From Natrialba sp. SSL1 (GTDB taxonomy: Archaea > Halobacteriota > Halobacteria > Halobacteriales > Natrialbaceae): a DNA stretch of 64,000 nucleotides. A program made the translations under genes and the position numbers. The notes beneath the pieces are model-generated. The model saw nothing but the letters and a program-made list of their open reading frames with translations. It was not told where the DNA came from and did no database searches. Location: the NCBI RefSeq assembly GCF_001861355.1, contig NZ_MASN01000030.1:1-64000 (forward strand). The letters run 5' to 3'. Numbering within the stretch: position 1 is the first letter of the stretch; each line of letters starts with the position of its first letter. Shown in pieces: positions 47,846 through 56,646 of the stretch.

Positions 47846-47888
47846 CCGGACGCGAGTTTTACACGCTGATCGGCCTCTTGAGACAGCG

Positions 47889-48527
47889 CTACTCGAGTTC
47901 CGGCTCGTGCTGTGGTCCGCGCTGCGTATCTCGTCGCATCGCGATCTCGAACCACGGGCAGAGACGGAGTTGTCGGTACCACTCCGGATGCTCGGCCAAC
48001 CGTTCGTAGGGGACCCACAGCAGTCCCGCAACTTCGTTCTCGTTCGGGTCGAGGTCGATGTCGGCCAGCGAGAGCTTCAGCACGGCACAGACCTCGTGTT
48101 CGACGCCCGCGTTCTCGAAGTAACGTTTGTACTCGAAGCGGTCGGTGACCCGCAGATCGTCGTACTGGTCGGGTGTGATGCCGAGTTCTTCCTCGAGTCG
48201 CTGGCGGGTCGCCTCCTCCTGACTCTGCCCCTCGACGGGGTGGGAGGCGACGGTGCCATCCCAGTAAGACCCCCAGAGACGCTTCTCGGGGGCGCGCTGG
48301 GCGAGCAGGACGTTGTCGTCCTTGTCGAACACGAGCGCGGTGAACGCGCGGTGGCGAACGCCCTCGCCCGTGTGGGCCTCGAGTCGGTTGACGGACTCGA
48401 GTGCGGTGTCGGTTTCGTCGACGGCGATGACGTCCTGGCGAGCGTTCTTGTGCTCGTGCTCGTGTTCGTGTTCCTGGTCGGTGTCGTCGTGTTCGTGATC
48501 CTCGGCAGGCGCGCCAGGTGTGCTCAT
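47889..48527 (-). CDS. isopentenyl-diphosphate isomerase-like NUDIX protein
   Basis: 212 residues from ATG 48527. A His/Glu-rich leader (EHEHEHEHK) precedes a NUDIX fold: HRAFTALVFDKDDNVLLAQR, GQSQEEATRQRLEEELGI (NUDIX box) and EHEVCAVLKL with the Glu that acts in type 1 isomerases. The position of the catalytic Cys in type 1 enzymes (motif C-G-H-P) reads VASHP here, i.e. Ala. It is most like type 1 IPP isomerases, which make dimethylallyl diphosphate for archaeal lipids, but the replaced residue leaves the activity open. Confidence 0.75.
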   Translation of the reverse strand: MSTPGAPAEDHEHDDTDQEHEHEHEHKNARQDVIAVDETDTALESVNRLEAHTGEGVRHRAFTALVFDKDDNVLLAQRAPEKRLWGSYWDGTVASHPVEGQSQEEATRQRLEEELGITPDQYDDLRVTDRFEYKRYFENAGVEHEVCAVLKLSLADIDLDPNENEVAGLLWVPYERLAEHPEWYRQLRLCPWFEIAMRRDTQRGPQHEPELE

Positions 48528-48648
48528 AGATACACAATCACAGCGATGCGTGAAACCAGTTCGCCTTCTGTGGTTCCCGTGGGCTGGGCGGCCGATACGC
48601 CGCTCGGGCAACTCGGTGGGTCCGCACTCGAAGAACCCGGCGTTCGGG

Positions 48649-49638
48649 TTAGGAGTCACTAGCCCACGAAGTCGGTTCGGCATCAGGGCCGTCTACCGCG
48701 TCGGGATCTGGCTGGTACGACTCGCCGACAGCCACGTTGAGCGTTTGCTGGATCGTCTCGAGTTCCAGCGTCGCCGCCTCGAGTAACTCGCCGTCCAGGC
48801 TGTACTCGACGGGACCATCGAGACACTCGATCGTCAACGACGGTGTCTGCCGGCGGACGATGTGTTCGCCACCCCGGTCGAACAGCCCGTCCAGCGCCGC
48901 ATCCCCGAGCAGGGTCGACGGTGAGACATCTTCGACGATGGTAACCTCGAAGCGGCCGTCCTCGACGTTGGCCTGTGCAGCCCGTGCACTGGTGAAACGC
49001 CGACAGTTTCCGACGAGGACGAACATCGCGTTTCCCTCCCAGGCCCGTTCGGTCCCCGTCTCCTCCTCGGTGATCTCGACGCGCAGCGACAGCGACTCGA
49101 ACGCCGCGACCGTCTCGAGGGTGGCCTTCACGTACGCGAGTACACCGAACTCACGCTTTCCCTCGGGAGTGGTCGCGCCGCTGGCTTCGGCGGTCACGCC
49201 GCCGACGCAGGAGTTGACGAACGCCCGATCGTTTGCGACACCGAGGTCGATTCGCCGTCGTCGTCCGCGTTCGAGCACCTCGAAGCCGTGTTCGATGCCC
49301 TCGATACCGATGTTCGTCGCGAAGTTGTTCCCCGTCCCCGCAGGGATGACACCAAGCGTTGTCGTCTCGAGTTCGTCTGCAGCCACGATACCGTTGACGA
49401 CCTCGTTGATGGTTCCATCGCCGCCGACGGCGGCGATCAGGTCGGCATCGGGTGCGGCCTCGCAGGCGAGTTGCTTCGCGTCACCGGCCGCTTCGGTGCG
49501 TCGAATCGCGAAGTCGTGGTCAGCCGCAAGTTCGACGGTGTCGTCGACGTGATCCTGTGCGCCGCTGACGGGGTTGAGGACGAGGACGCGATCACCACTG
49601 TCGTCGCTGTCGCCGCTTGGATCACCCGCCGGTTGCAT
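48649..49638 (-). CDS. diacylglycerol/lipid kinase family protein
   Basis: 329 residues from ATG 49638. VLVLNPVSGAQD, IAAVGGDGTINEVVNG and GVIPAGTGNNFATNIG are the three nucleotide-binding motifs of the DAGK/YegS family; the C-terminal beta domain has VEYSLDGELLEA. It likely phosphorylates a lipid or isoprenoid substrate. Divergent from the PHP gene, 54 bp apart. Confidence 0.88.
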   Translation of the reverse strand: MQPAGDPSGDSDDSGDRVLVLNPVSGAQDHVDDTVELAADHDFAIRRTEAAGDAKQLACEAAPDADLIAAVGGDGTINEVVNGIVAADELETTTLGVIPAGTGNNFATNIGIEGIEHGFEVLERGRRRRIDLGVANDRAFVNSCVGGVTAEASGATTPEGKREFGVLAYVKATLETVAAFESLSLRVEITEEETGTERAWEGNAMFVLVGNCRRFTSARAAQANVEDGRFEVTIVEDVSPSTLLGDAALDGLFDRGGEHIVRRQTPSLTIECLDGPVEYSLDGELLEAATLELETIQQTLNVAVGESYQPDPDAVDGPDAEPTSWASDS

Positions 49639-49692
49639 AGCCCACCGTATCCCAACCAAGTGCAAAAGGGTCTGCCCGGCGTTTGCCCCCAC

Positions 49693-50505
49693 ATGTACAC
49701 CGTCGATCTCCACGCACACACCCGATTCTTCCACGGCCGGCGGTCGTTCGGCGACCGATTCGATCCGTTCGGTGCAAGCGTACTCGCGAAGATGGCCCGT
49801 AGACGCGGTCTCGACGGCGTCGCGATAACTAACCACGACTACTACACGCCAGTCACCCCCACGGCCGCCGTCGCAATTCCCGGGATCGAAATCTCGACCA
49901 CCCACGGACACGTCCTCGTCGTCGGTCCCGATCCGCCGCGCGAGACGGTGCCACTCGAGTACACGCCGAGAGAGGTCGTCGAGAGAGCGCACGAACGCGG
50001 CTGTGCGGCGATCGTCGCCCATCCGTACCGTGACAGTGACGTGCTGAGCGAGCGGTTTGCGGACGTGCCGTTCGACGCGGTCGAGATCAACGGGAAGCAT
50101 CCACGTACGCGAGCGCTCGTCGAATCGCTGGCCGCGGAGTGGGAGCTTCCGATCGTCGCGGGCAGCGACGCACACGTTCCGTTCGAGGTCGGACGAGCGT
50201 ACACGATGATCGATGCACCGTCTCTCACGCCTGCAGCGGTCGTCGAGGCGATTCGTGATGGACGGGTCCAGCCGCGCGTCGGGGACGGCCCACTCGATTC
50301 GGCGCTTCGGCGGGGCTATCAGCGGGTTCACGCGCGAAAGCATCCGGACAGTGTGCTGGCCGAGTCGCGGGTGGCACTCGAGCGGCGCGCGATGCAACAG
50401 GCGACTGAGACGGAAGCAGAGGTGGAAACGGAGACAGAGACGGGGACGGCGATGGCGTCGACGGAGACAACCACCTCAAACAGCGACGACAAAGGTGAGT
50501 TCTGA
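49693..50505 (+). CDS. PHP-domain metal-dependent phosphoesterase
   Basis: 270 residues from ATG 49693. The PHP metal sites are seen in order: DLHAHTRF, ITNHDYYTP, PGIEIST, IVAHPYR and AGSDAHVPFEVG. This suits a soluble phosphoesterase acting on a nucleotide or small phosphate ester. The last 40 residues are Thr/Glu repeats (ETETETGTA) without structure. Divergent from the lipid kinase gene. Confidence 0.85.
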   Translation: MYTVDLHAHTRFFHGRRSFGDRFDPFGASVLAKMARRRGLDGVAITNHDYYTPVTPTAAVAIPGIEISTTHGHVLVVGPDPPRETVPLEYTPREVVERAHERGCAAIVAHPYRDSDVLSERFADVPFDAVEINGKHPRTRALVESLAAEWELPIVAGSDAHVPFEVGRAYTMIDAPSLTPAAVVEAIRDGRVQPRVGDGPLDSALRRGYQRVHARKHPDSVLAESRVALERRAMQQATETEAEVETETETGTAMASTETTTSNSDDKGEF

Positions 50506-50646
50506 GTCGCCATCGGCTGTTCCGAGTCGACGCCAAAACGCTCTCGGCCGGCCGGACAGGCACACCGTACAGCACCAAGGCCGAACATACGTCGCTGTAC
50601 GAGGAGATGACTTAATCGAACACACCTCCGAAACCGGAGACGACAG

Positions 50647-51729
50647 ATGTCCTCGCAAGCGACAGCCAGCACCCACTCGAGTCGATCCGAGACAACCGAT
50701 TCACAGTCGGGGCTCACGGTTGCCGCCGTCGAGACGATCCGGGCGATCGATCGCGACCGCTGGAACGAGGTGGTCGAACGCGCCGACCTCGGCACGGTCT
50801 TTCACCGCTACGAGTGGCTCGCAGCGGTCGAACTTGGGATCGGCCACCCGGCCAGACACCTCCTCGTCGAAAAGGATTCGAACCTCATCGGCGTCGTCCC
50901 GAACTTCGTCGTGCCGATCCCGAAGACGCCGTTCTCCCGGCTGACCTCGATCTATCCCGGCTTCGGCGGGCCGTTACTGACGACCGATGTCGACGACTCG
51001 CTCTCGCTCGTACTCGAGACGATCCCCGACTGCTGTTCGCGGCGGACGATCGTCCACGGAATCCGGGCCTGCAACACGAACTTTCTCCGGTACGACGGCG
51101 CGCTGTCTGGGGCCGGCTACGAATCGAATCGCGTCGGCGGACGATTCGTATTGCCGCTTTCGAACGGCTACGATGCGGTGTTCGAGGGGATGGAGAGTTC
51201 GAAACGCCGGGCGATCAGACGGGGACGAGAGACCGACCACGATATCGTCGAGGCGGACCTCACGCACCAGGAGCTGACGCGCTTCTACGAGCGATACCGT
51301 CAGCACATGGAGAGCGTCGGCGGGCACGTCTATCCCCGCGCGTTCTTCGAGCAGTTGCGGGAGATGGAAGACCGCATCCTGCTCGCACAGCTCTACGTCG
51401 AGGGCGAGTACGCCGGCGGCTTTCTCGAACTGCTCAACGACGAACGAAACACTGTCCACGGTTTCTTCGCGGCGATTCCGCCGGCGTACTTCCAGTACTA
51501 CGCCTCCGAACGGCTCTACGACTACGTGTTTCAGTGGGCAATCGAGAACGGCTACGAGGCGTACGATTTCGGCGGCGGCGGCGCGGACTTCCGGGACGGT
51601 GCGTTCACGTTCAAAGAGGAGTTCGGCGGCGAGTTGCTCCCGAACGTCTACTGGGAGCGTGGCACGAGTCCGGTCTGGGCGCTCGTCCGTCAGGGGCGAT
51701 CACTGTACCAGCGCTTCGACGGCGTCTGA
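50647..51729 (+). CDS. FemAB/GNAT-type acyltransferase-like protein
   Basis: 360 residues. N-terminal TVFHRYEWLAAVELGIGHPA and GVVPNFVVPIP, and the C-terminal half SSKRRAIRRGRE, FYERYRQHMESVGGHVYP, AQLYVEGEYAGGFLELL, YDFGGGGADFRDGAFTFKEE fit the peptidoglycan-bridge/GNAT (BioF2-like) superfamily. In haloarchaea, with no peptidoglycan, members often sit in surface-glycan clusters; here the gene stands alone. Substrate unknown. Confidence 0.82.
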   Translation: MSSQATASTHSSRSETTDSQSGLTVAAVETIRAIDRDRWNEVVERADLGTVFHRYEWLAAVELGIGHPARHLLVEKDSNLIGVVPNFVVPIPKTPFSRLTSIYPGFGGPLLTTDVDDSLSLVLETIPDCCSRRTIVHGIRACNTNFLRYDGALSGAGYESNRVGGRFVLPLSNGYDAVFEGMESSKRRAIRRGRETDHDIVEADLTHQELTRFYERYRQHMESVGGHVYPRAFFEQLREMEDRILLAQLYVEGEYAGGFLELLNDERNTVHGFFAAIPPAYFQYYASERLYDYVFQWAIENGYEAYDFGGGGADFRDGAFTFKEEFGGELLPNVYWERGTSPVWALVRQGRSLYQRFDGV

Positions 51730-51740
51730 GAAACCCGCGT

Positions 51741-52154
51741 TCAGCCGAGCTGTTCGTCGAGAATGAGTCGCGTTTTCGTACTGACGACCTCCTCCTGGTC
51801 GCGCGCCTTCGTGATTAGATCGTTCACCCCGCGCGTGTCCGCGGCGTCGACCACGAGAACGACGTCCTGTTCACCCGAGACCATCCAGACGAAGTCGACT
51901 TCCTCCCACTCGGCCATCCGTTCGGAGATACCCTTCGTGTCGACATCGACCGCGACGCTGATCTCGAGCATCGCCTTCACGTTGCCAGTGTGCGTCGAGA
52001 TGGTAAAGCGCTCGATGACATCGTTCTCCATCATCCGTTCGACGCGGTTGCGCACCGTCCCCTCGCTCGTCCCGACCTCGTCTGCGATTTCCGTGTACGG
52101 CGTTCGGGAATCTCGGCGCAGGATGTTGAGGATCGATCGGTCGAGTTCGTCCAT
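51741..52154 (-). CDS. Lrp/AsnC family transcriptional regulator
   Basis: 137 residues: an N-terminal helix-turn-helix (LDRSILNILRRDSRTPYTEI, VGTSEGTVRNRVERM) and a C-terminal ligand-binding RAM domain (MLEISVAVDVDTKGISERMA, VDFVWMVSGEQDVVLVV). It is divergent from carA with a 102-bp gap that contains two 13-bp palindromes, so it very probably regulates itself and carA in response to an amino acid. Confidence 0.9.
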   Translation of the reverse strand: MDELDRSILNILRRDSRTPYTEIADEVGTSEGTVRNRVERMMENDVIERFTISTHTGNVKAMLEISVAVDVDTKGISERMAEWEEVDFVWMVSGEQDVVLVVDAADTRGVNDLITKARDQEEVVSTKTRLILDEQLG

Positions 52155-52190
52155 AGAGATCTGACACTACGGGGGTGGCACACTTACCCA

Positions 52191-52256
52191 TTACGAAATT
52201 CGTAACTGAGCTTCGAAGACAACACTTATGGCGGTGTGTCCAATACGTAGTTCGTA
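52191..52256. promoter_or_regulatory. paired palindromic operators between lrp and carA
   Basis: TACGAAATTCGTA (52192-52204, perfect within TTACGAAATTCGTAA) and TACGTAGTTCGTA (52244-52256) share 10 of 13 positions; their centres are 52 bp apart, about five helical turns. The second abuts the carA ATG (52257), so bound regulator would cover the start site of a leaderless mRNA; a TTATG-type TATA element lies around 52225. The first sits about 40 bp before the regulator gene. Confidence 0.65.
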
Positions 52257-53333
52257 ATGACAGCAGCCTACGTTGCGCTGGAGGGCGGGCACGTACTCGA
52301 GGGACGTGGTCGTGCTTCAGGAACGGCTCGCGGCGAGCTGGTTTTCACAACGGCATACACCGGCTACGAAGAGAGCCTGACCGATCCATCCTACGAGGAA
52401 CAGATTCTCACGTTCTCGTATCCACTGATCGGCAACTACGGCGTGCGAGAGGAACGGTTCGAGGACGACCGCGTCCACCCACGCGCCGTGCTCGCGAAGG
52501 AACTCACCGAGGAGGTCGCCGACTGGCTCGAGACGGAGGGCGTGCCGGCGGTCGACCATCTCGACACGCGAGACGTTGTCACCGACATTCGCGACGGCGG
52601 CGCGATGAAGTGCGGTATCGCCGTCGGCGAGGACGTGACTGAGGAAGACGCACTCGAGCAACTCGAACAGTGCAAAGGCATGAGCGATCACACGGACATC
52701 GGCGCACAGGTCAGCGTCGACGAACCGACCGTCTACGGCGCGGACAACGACGGCGAGACCGTCGCGCTCGTCGACTGCGGCGCGAAGGGGTCGATCGTCG
52801 ACTCGCTGCTCGCCCGCGACGCGACGGTTCACGTCCTGCCATACAACGCAGCCGTAAGCGATGTCGAAGCCGCCGATCCGGACATCCTGTTCATCTCGAA
52901 CGGCCCCGGTGACCCGGCGAACTACGAGCAGGCAATCTCGCTCGTCGAGGCGTTCGTCGAGGACACGCCCGTCGCCGGTATCTGTCTCGGCCAGCAAATC
53001 GTCGCCGAAGCGCTCGGCGGCACGACCGCGAAGATGGACTTCGGTCACCGCGGCGTCAACCAGCCAGTGCTCGACCTCGACTCCGGTCAGGTCGTCATGA
53101 CGACCCAAAACCACGGCTACACCGTCGACGAACCCGGCGACTACCTCGAAGTCACCCAGATCAACGTCAACGACGACACGCCGGAAGGACTCGACGGCGT
53201 CGATCACGATATCATCACCCGCCAGTACCACCCCGAAGCGAACCCCGGCCCTGAAGACACCCTCGACTTCTTCGACAACGTCCTCGAGATGGCAGAACAC
53301 ACGCCACAGCGAGCGGTTCCGGCCGACGACTAG
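52257..53333 (+). CDS. carA: carbamoyl-phosphate synthase small subunit
   Basis: 358 residues. N-terminal YVALEGGHVLEGRGRASGTA and FTTAYTGYEESLTDPSYEEQ are CarA-specific; the class I amidotransferase domain has AGICLGQQIVAEALGG (Cys), NHGYTV and YHPEANPGPEDT (His, Glu). It supplies ammonia to CarB for arginine and pyrimidine synthesis. carB is not in the window next to it. Promoter overlaps the palindromes described upstream. Confidence 0.95.
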   Translation: MTAAYVALEGGHVLEGRGRASGTARGELVFTTAYTGYEESLTDPSYEEQILTFSYPLIGNYGVREERFEDDRVHPRAVLAKELTEEVADWLETEGVPAVDHLDTRDVVTDIRDGGAMKCGIAVGEDVTEEDALEQLEQCKGMSDHTDIGAQVSVDEPTVYGADNDGETVALVDCGAKGSIVDSLLARDATVHVLPYNAAVSDVEAADPDILFISNGPGDPANYEQAISLVEAFVEDTPVAGICLGQQIVAEALGGTTAKMDFGHRGVNQPVLDLDSGQVVMTTQNHGYTVDEPGDYLEVTQINVNDDTPEGLDGVDHDIITRQYHPEANPGPEDTLDFFDNVLEMAEHTPQRAVPADD

Positions 53334-53444
53334 GCAGTCTGTTTTCGCTTCGCTCCTCGATTGAGTGCGTTCCAGAACCGATTCGCTTCTATCCGATCAC
53401 AATGGGCTGAGCGACTGCAGTGGCGCAGTACTGGGCGACTGGGC

Positions 53445-54656
53445 TTACTGCACAGCCTCGCCGGTAACGATCCCAGCGACGCGGTCGCGGTCGAAGAGTT
53501 GTTCGTCTGCCGGGATCTCCGGATACGGGTCGCCAGTCTCGTACGTCGGCCAGGCGCCGAACTGGTCAGGGTAGAGCTGTTTCGCCGTCATCTCGAGTTG
53601 GAAGAGAGTCATCAGCGGCCCCTGATAGCGCATGCCGCCGGCGACGACGCGGTCAGTTTCGACGGCTGACAGCCGACTGCCGATCGGGTGATCCGCGAGG
53701 TCGGCCCGAACGCTGTCGATGCTGTACTGCGGGGTGATTCCCCAGAGGTGGAGGATCACGTCGGGGTCGATGTCGATCATCGTCTCGTAGTCGACGACGC
53801 CCCAGTCGCCGGACCAGGAGTGGTCCGCCAGCGCGTCGCGAGCCGCGAGCGGCCGTGTGTCTGCCTGCCAGTAGCCGGATTCGTTGAGGTGGTAGGCGAA
53901 GAACTCGCCCTCTCCGAGCGTCACGCGGGCGGCCGTCGGCCGCTCGTCCGCGGGCGGTAGATTGGACTCGATGTCGTCGCGAAGGTCCTCGTAGACTGCC
54001 TCGAGCGCCTCGTAGCGCTCGCGTTCCTGGAAGATTTCGGCAACCTGCTCGAAGACTTCCCAGAGGGTGTAGTACTCGTACTGGTCGGCGTACGCGTCGG
54101 CCGGCTCGCTGTGAACGCCGCTGTGAAAGTTGCCCATCCAGGGACCGACCGTCGAGGCGATGTCGTCGATATCGGACGCCCGCCAGTCGGAATCGTGCTT
54201 GACGACGTAGGACGGATCGAGGAAGTGAATGTCGCTGTCGAGCTCGTACAGCTGTTCTCGTTGCAACTCGTTTGCGAGCGGGTCGGGCAGCGACTCCCAA
54301 TCGAAGGAGACGCCGGGAAGGTGGTCGTAGAACCGGTTCATCGTGGTCCCGGACATCTCGGTGGAAAATAGCGAGTTCACCGTGTCGCCGTGGCCGAGTG
54401 CCACCGCCATGTCCGCGTACTGCGGAAAGGCGACGAAGACGTTCTCCGGAACGGCGTCGAGTTCGATCTCCCCCGCGGGCTCGAGGTGTGGGCTGATCGT
54501 CTCACCGCCTGGTGAGGAGTTGTCGTCCGGGTCGGCAGTATCGGAGAGACACCCGGCCAACGCCGTGCCGCCCAGGGCGATCCCGCTCGCCACGAACTGT
54601 CGCCGTCCCCATCTGCTAGTCGGTCCGCCACCGTCGGACCTCCGACGTGAATGCAT
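53445..54656 (-). CDS. ABC transporter substrate-binding protein, iron-chelate type
   Basis: 403 residues. Tat lipoprotein signal GRRQFVASGIALG...ALAGC; the mature protein has the helical-backbone class III fold: VPENVFVAFPQYADMAVALG, LDSDIHFLDPSYVVKHD, DYETMIDIDPDVILHLWG. Relatives bind ferric siderophores, haem or cobalamin. No permease or ATPase is adjacent, so it must work with components encoded elsewhere. A perfect TTAGG-type palindrome lies six bases before its ATG, pointing to metal control. Confidence 0.85.
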   Translation of the reverse strand: MHSRRRSDGGGPTSRWGRRQFVASGIALGGTALAGCLSDTADPDDNSSPGGETISPHLEPAGEIELDAVPENVFVAFPQYADMAVALGHGDTVNSLFSTEMSGTTMNRFYDHLPGVSFDWESLPDPLANELQREQLYELDSDIHFLDPSYVVKHDSDWRASDIDDIASTVGPWMGNFHSGVHSEPADAYADQYEYYTLWEVFEQVAEIFQERERYEALEAVYEDLRDDIESNLPPADERPTAARVTLGEGEFFAYHLNESGYWQADTRPLAARDALADHSWSGDWGVVDYETMIDIDPDVILHLWGITPQYSIDSVRADLADHPIGSRLSAVETDRVVAGGMRYQGPLMTLFQLEMTAKQLYPDQFGAWPTYETGDPYPEIPADEQLFDRDRVAGIVTGEAVQ

Positions 54657-54661
54657 GTGTT

Positions 54662-54675
54662 TTAGGTCGACCTAA
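54662..54675. promoter_or_regulatory. DtxR-type palindrome TTAGGTCGACCTAA
   Basis: A perfect 14-bp palindrome beginning six bases before the start codon of the iron-chelate binding protein gene (minus strand). TTAGG/CCTAA arms are the hallmark of DtxR/SirR/Idr-type iron-dependent repressor sites known in bacteria and haloarchaea. Its place over the expected start of transcription fits repression when iron is plentiful. Confidence 0.65.
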
Positions 54676-54782
54676 CAATTCAAAAGGAGTTCGATTCTGA
54701 CCGCCCCGGCAATCGCGCGGGAGTGACGGACTGGAATCGGACACGCTGTCGCACAAACGGCTGCAAACGCGTCGACACAGCC

Positions 54783-55547
54783 TCAGTCGGTGAATCCGTA
54801 CTCGACCGTCGCGCTCGCCGTGACACTCACCGGATCCGCGTCGATCTCGGTCTCGGGTGCGGCGTCGGCAGCGTCATCCGTCTCGTAGGCCACGTCGTGG
54901 CGAACCGTACTCACCCGCACGTCGCTCGTCGTCACCGCCGTCGTGCCGGTGAGTTCGACGCCGCGGTTCGAGGCGATGTGTCCGGCCTCCTCGTCGGCCG
55001 TCGCCAGCGCGTCGTCGATCGCATCCTTACGGAGCTCGGCGCGTGTCTCGTCCCGGACTGTGAAGTTCACTCGACCGACATCGTCAGCGCCGGCGTCGAC
55101 TGCGGCGTCGATCACTTCGCCGACGCGCTCGACGTCATCGAGCGTCACCTGATAGGAGTGCGTGCCGACGAACTCCTCGACCCCGTCCTCGCGTCTCGCC
55201 GCCGGCGAGGGACGGACGCTGTACTGCCCCTCTTCGACGTTATCCTCGGGAATCCCCAGGTCGTCGAAGGCTTCCCGCAGCTGTTCCGAGCGAGTCGCCA
55301 GATCGTCGCTCACCGCGTCGGCCGACTCGTCGACGCTCTCGACCCCAATGCTCATCGTCGCCCGGTCGGGCTCTGTTTCGACCTCGCCGTCGGCGGTGAC
55401 GGTGATCGTGTTGTCTGCGTTCGTCGTGGACGTGCCTTCCCCCGCCTGCTCGGGATCGTCCGTACTCGAGAGCACGTTGCCGAGACACCCTGCCGTCGTC
55501 GCTGCGACACCGACGGTCGATGCCGCGAGGAACTGTCGTCGATCCAT
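54783..55547 (-). CDS. SIMPL domain lipoprotein
   Basis: 254 residues from ATG 55547. Tat lipobox signal DRRQFLAAS...TTAGC, an acidic spacer, then the SIMPL (DUF541) domain: ITVTADGEVETEPDRATMSI, LREAFDDLGIPEDNVEEGQY, THSYQVTLDDVERVGEVIDA and a C-terminal VSVTASATVEYGF. Family role in the cell envelope is poorly known. Single gene, divergent from the stress-protein gene. Confidence 0.86.
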   Translation of the reverse strand: MDRRQFLAASTVGVAATTAGCLGNVLSSTDDPEQAGEGTSTTNADNTITVTADGEVETEPDRATMSIGVESVDESADAVSDDLATRSEQLREAFDDLGIPEDNVEEGQYSVRPSPAARREDGVEEFVGTHSYQVTLDDVERVGEVIDAAVDAGADDVGRVNFTVRDETRAELRKDAIDDALATADEEAGHIASNRGVELTGTTAVTTSDVRVSTVRHDVAYETDDAADAAPETEIDADPVSVTASATVEYGFTD

Positions 55548-55713
55548 ACGCTCCCGACACGTGCCACTCAAATAATGATTCGTCAAGGTCAAACCGCTCT
55601 TTCAGCGTGGTGTGGGTGTTCGGGCACCACAGATGGCGATTACCGCCGTCTCGCACGAACTGGAACGCCGCCGAGCGTTCTTACCGGTCGACGGTGAGTG
55701 TCGACTCGACCGT

Positions 55714-56571
55714 ATGGCTGACAGGCTGCTCGTTCCCATCGCGAACCCCGAAACCGCCGACCGACTGCTCGATACCGCCGTCGACCTCGCACACGACCGC
55801 GACCTCGAACTCGTCGTCCTGTCGGTCGTCACTGTCCCGATGCAGTTGTCACTCGAGCACGCCCGCGATACGCTCGACATCGAAGACGAGGAGGCACTGC
55901 TCGCGGACGTGGTCGAACGGGCACGCGGCTACGGCGTGGAGGCAACCGGTCGGATTCGATTCGGTCGCGATATCGCGGACGGAATCTGCCACGTCGCCGC
56001 GGAGCTCGACGCCGTCGCGGTACTGGTCGGCTGGCGCGGCCGACCGCGGCGTCGCGACGTCGTGCTCGGGAGTCACATCGACACGGTACTGGCCAACGCG
56101 CCGTGTGACGTGCTGGTGAAGCGGATCGACCGAACCGTGACCGACATCGAATCGATCCTCGTTCCCGTCGCCGGCGGCCCGAACACCGAATTTGCGGCCG
56201 AAACCGCCGGCGCGCTCGCTCGCGCCTACGATGCACGAGTCGAACTGCTGACGGTAGTGCCAACGCGAGACGACGAGCAACTGACCGATGCGCGCGGGAT
56301 GCTCACGGAAACGAGTCCGTCACTCGGCGTCGTCGACTCGGTGACGGAGACGGTACTCGAGGGCGACGTGACCGAGACGATTCTGGAGCAAGCGACGGCA
56401 CACGACGCGGTGGTTATCGGTGCTGCGGAGAACGGCCTTCTGAGGAGCGTGCTCGTCGGTGACGTACCCGAGACGGTGGGTCGAGAGGCCGAGAGCGCGG
56501 TCATCATGGCGAAACGCTACCAGGGTGTGTCGAAGACGGTGTGGCGGCGGGTTCGTGACCAGCTCCGGTAG
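55714..56571 (+). CDS. tandem universal stress protein
   Basis: 285 residues with two Usp repeats: ADRLLVPIANPETADRLLDT (1-140) and IESILVPVAGGPNTEFAAET (about 145-280). In the second repeat the end GAAENGLLRSVLVGDVPETV approximates the G-x2-G-x9-G ATP-binding motif; the first ends DVVLGSHIDTVLANAPCDVL. Probably a cytoplasmic ATP-binding stress protein. ATG 55714. Confidence 0.86.
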   Translation: MADRLLVPIANPETADRLLDTAVDLAHDRDLELVVLSVVTVPMQLSLEHARDTLDIEDEEALLADVVERARGYGVEATGRIRFGRDIADGICHVAAELDAVAVLVGWRGRPRRRDVVLGSHIDTVLANAPCDVLVKRIDRTVTDIESILVPVAGGPNTEFAAETAGALARAYDARVELLTVVPTRDDEQLTDARGMLTETSPSLGVVDSVTETVLEGDVTETILEQATAHDAVVIGAAENGLLRSVLVGDVPETVGREAESAVIMAKRYQGVSKTVWRRVRDQLR

Positions 56572-56646
56572 CGGCTGGCGAAACACAGAAAGAACGGACA
56601 ATAGCCTTCCAGAACGCGCTACTCGAAATTTCGGCAGGGTCAGGAG

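Noticed and set aside
49639-50397. 253-codon upstream extension of the lipid kinase
   Set aside because: It overlaps the whole PHP gene on the other strand; the kinase motif NPVSG begins close to ATG 49638.
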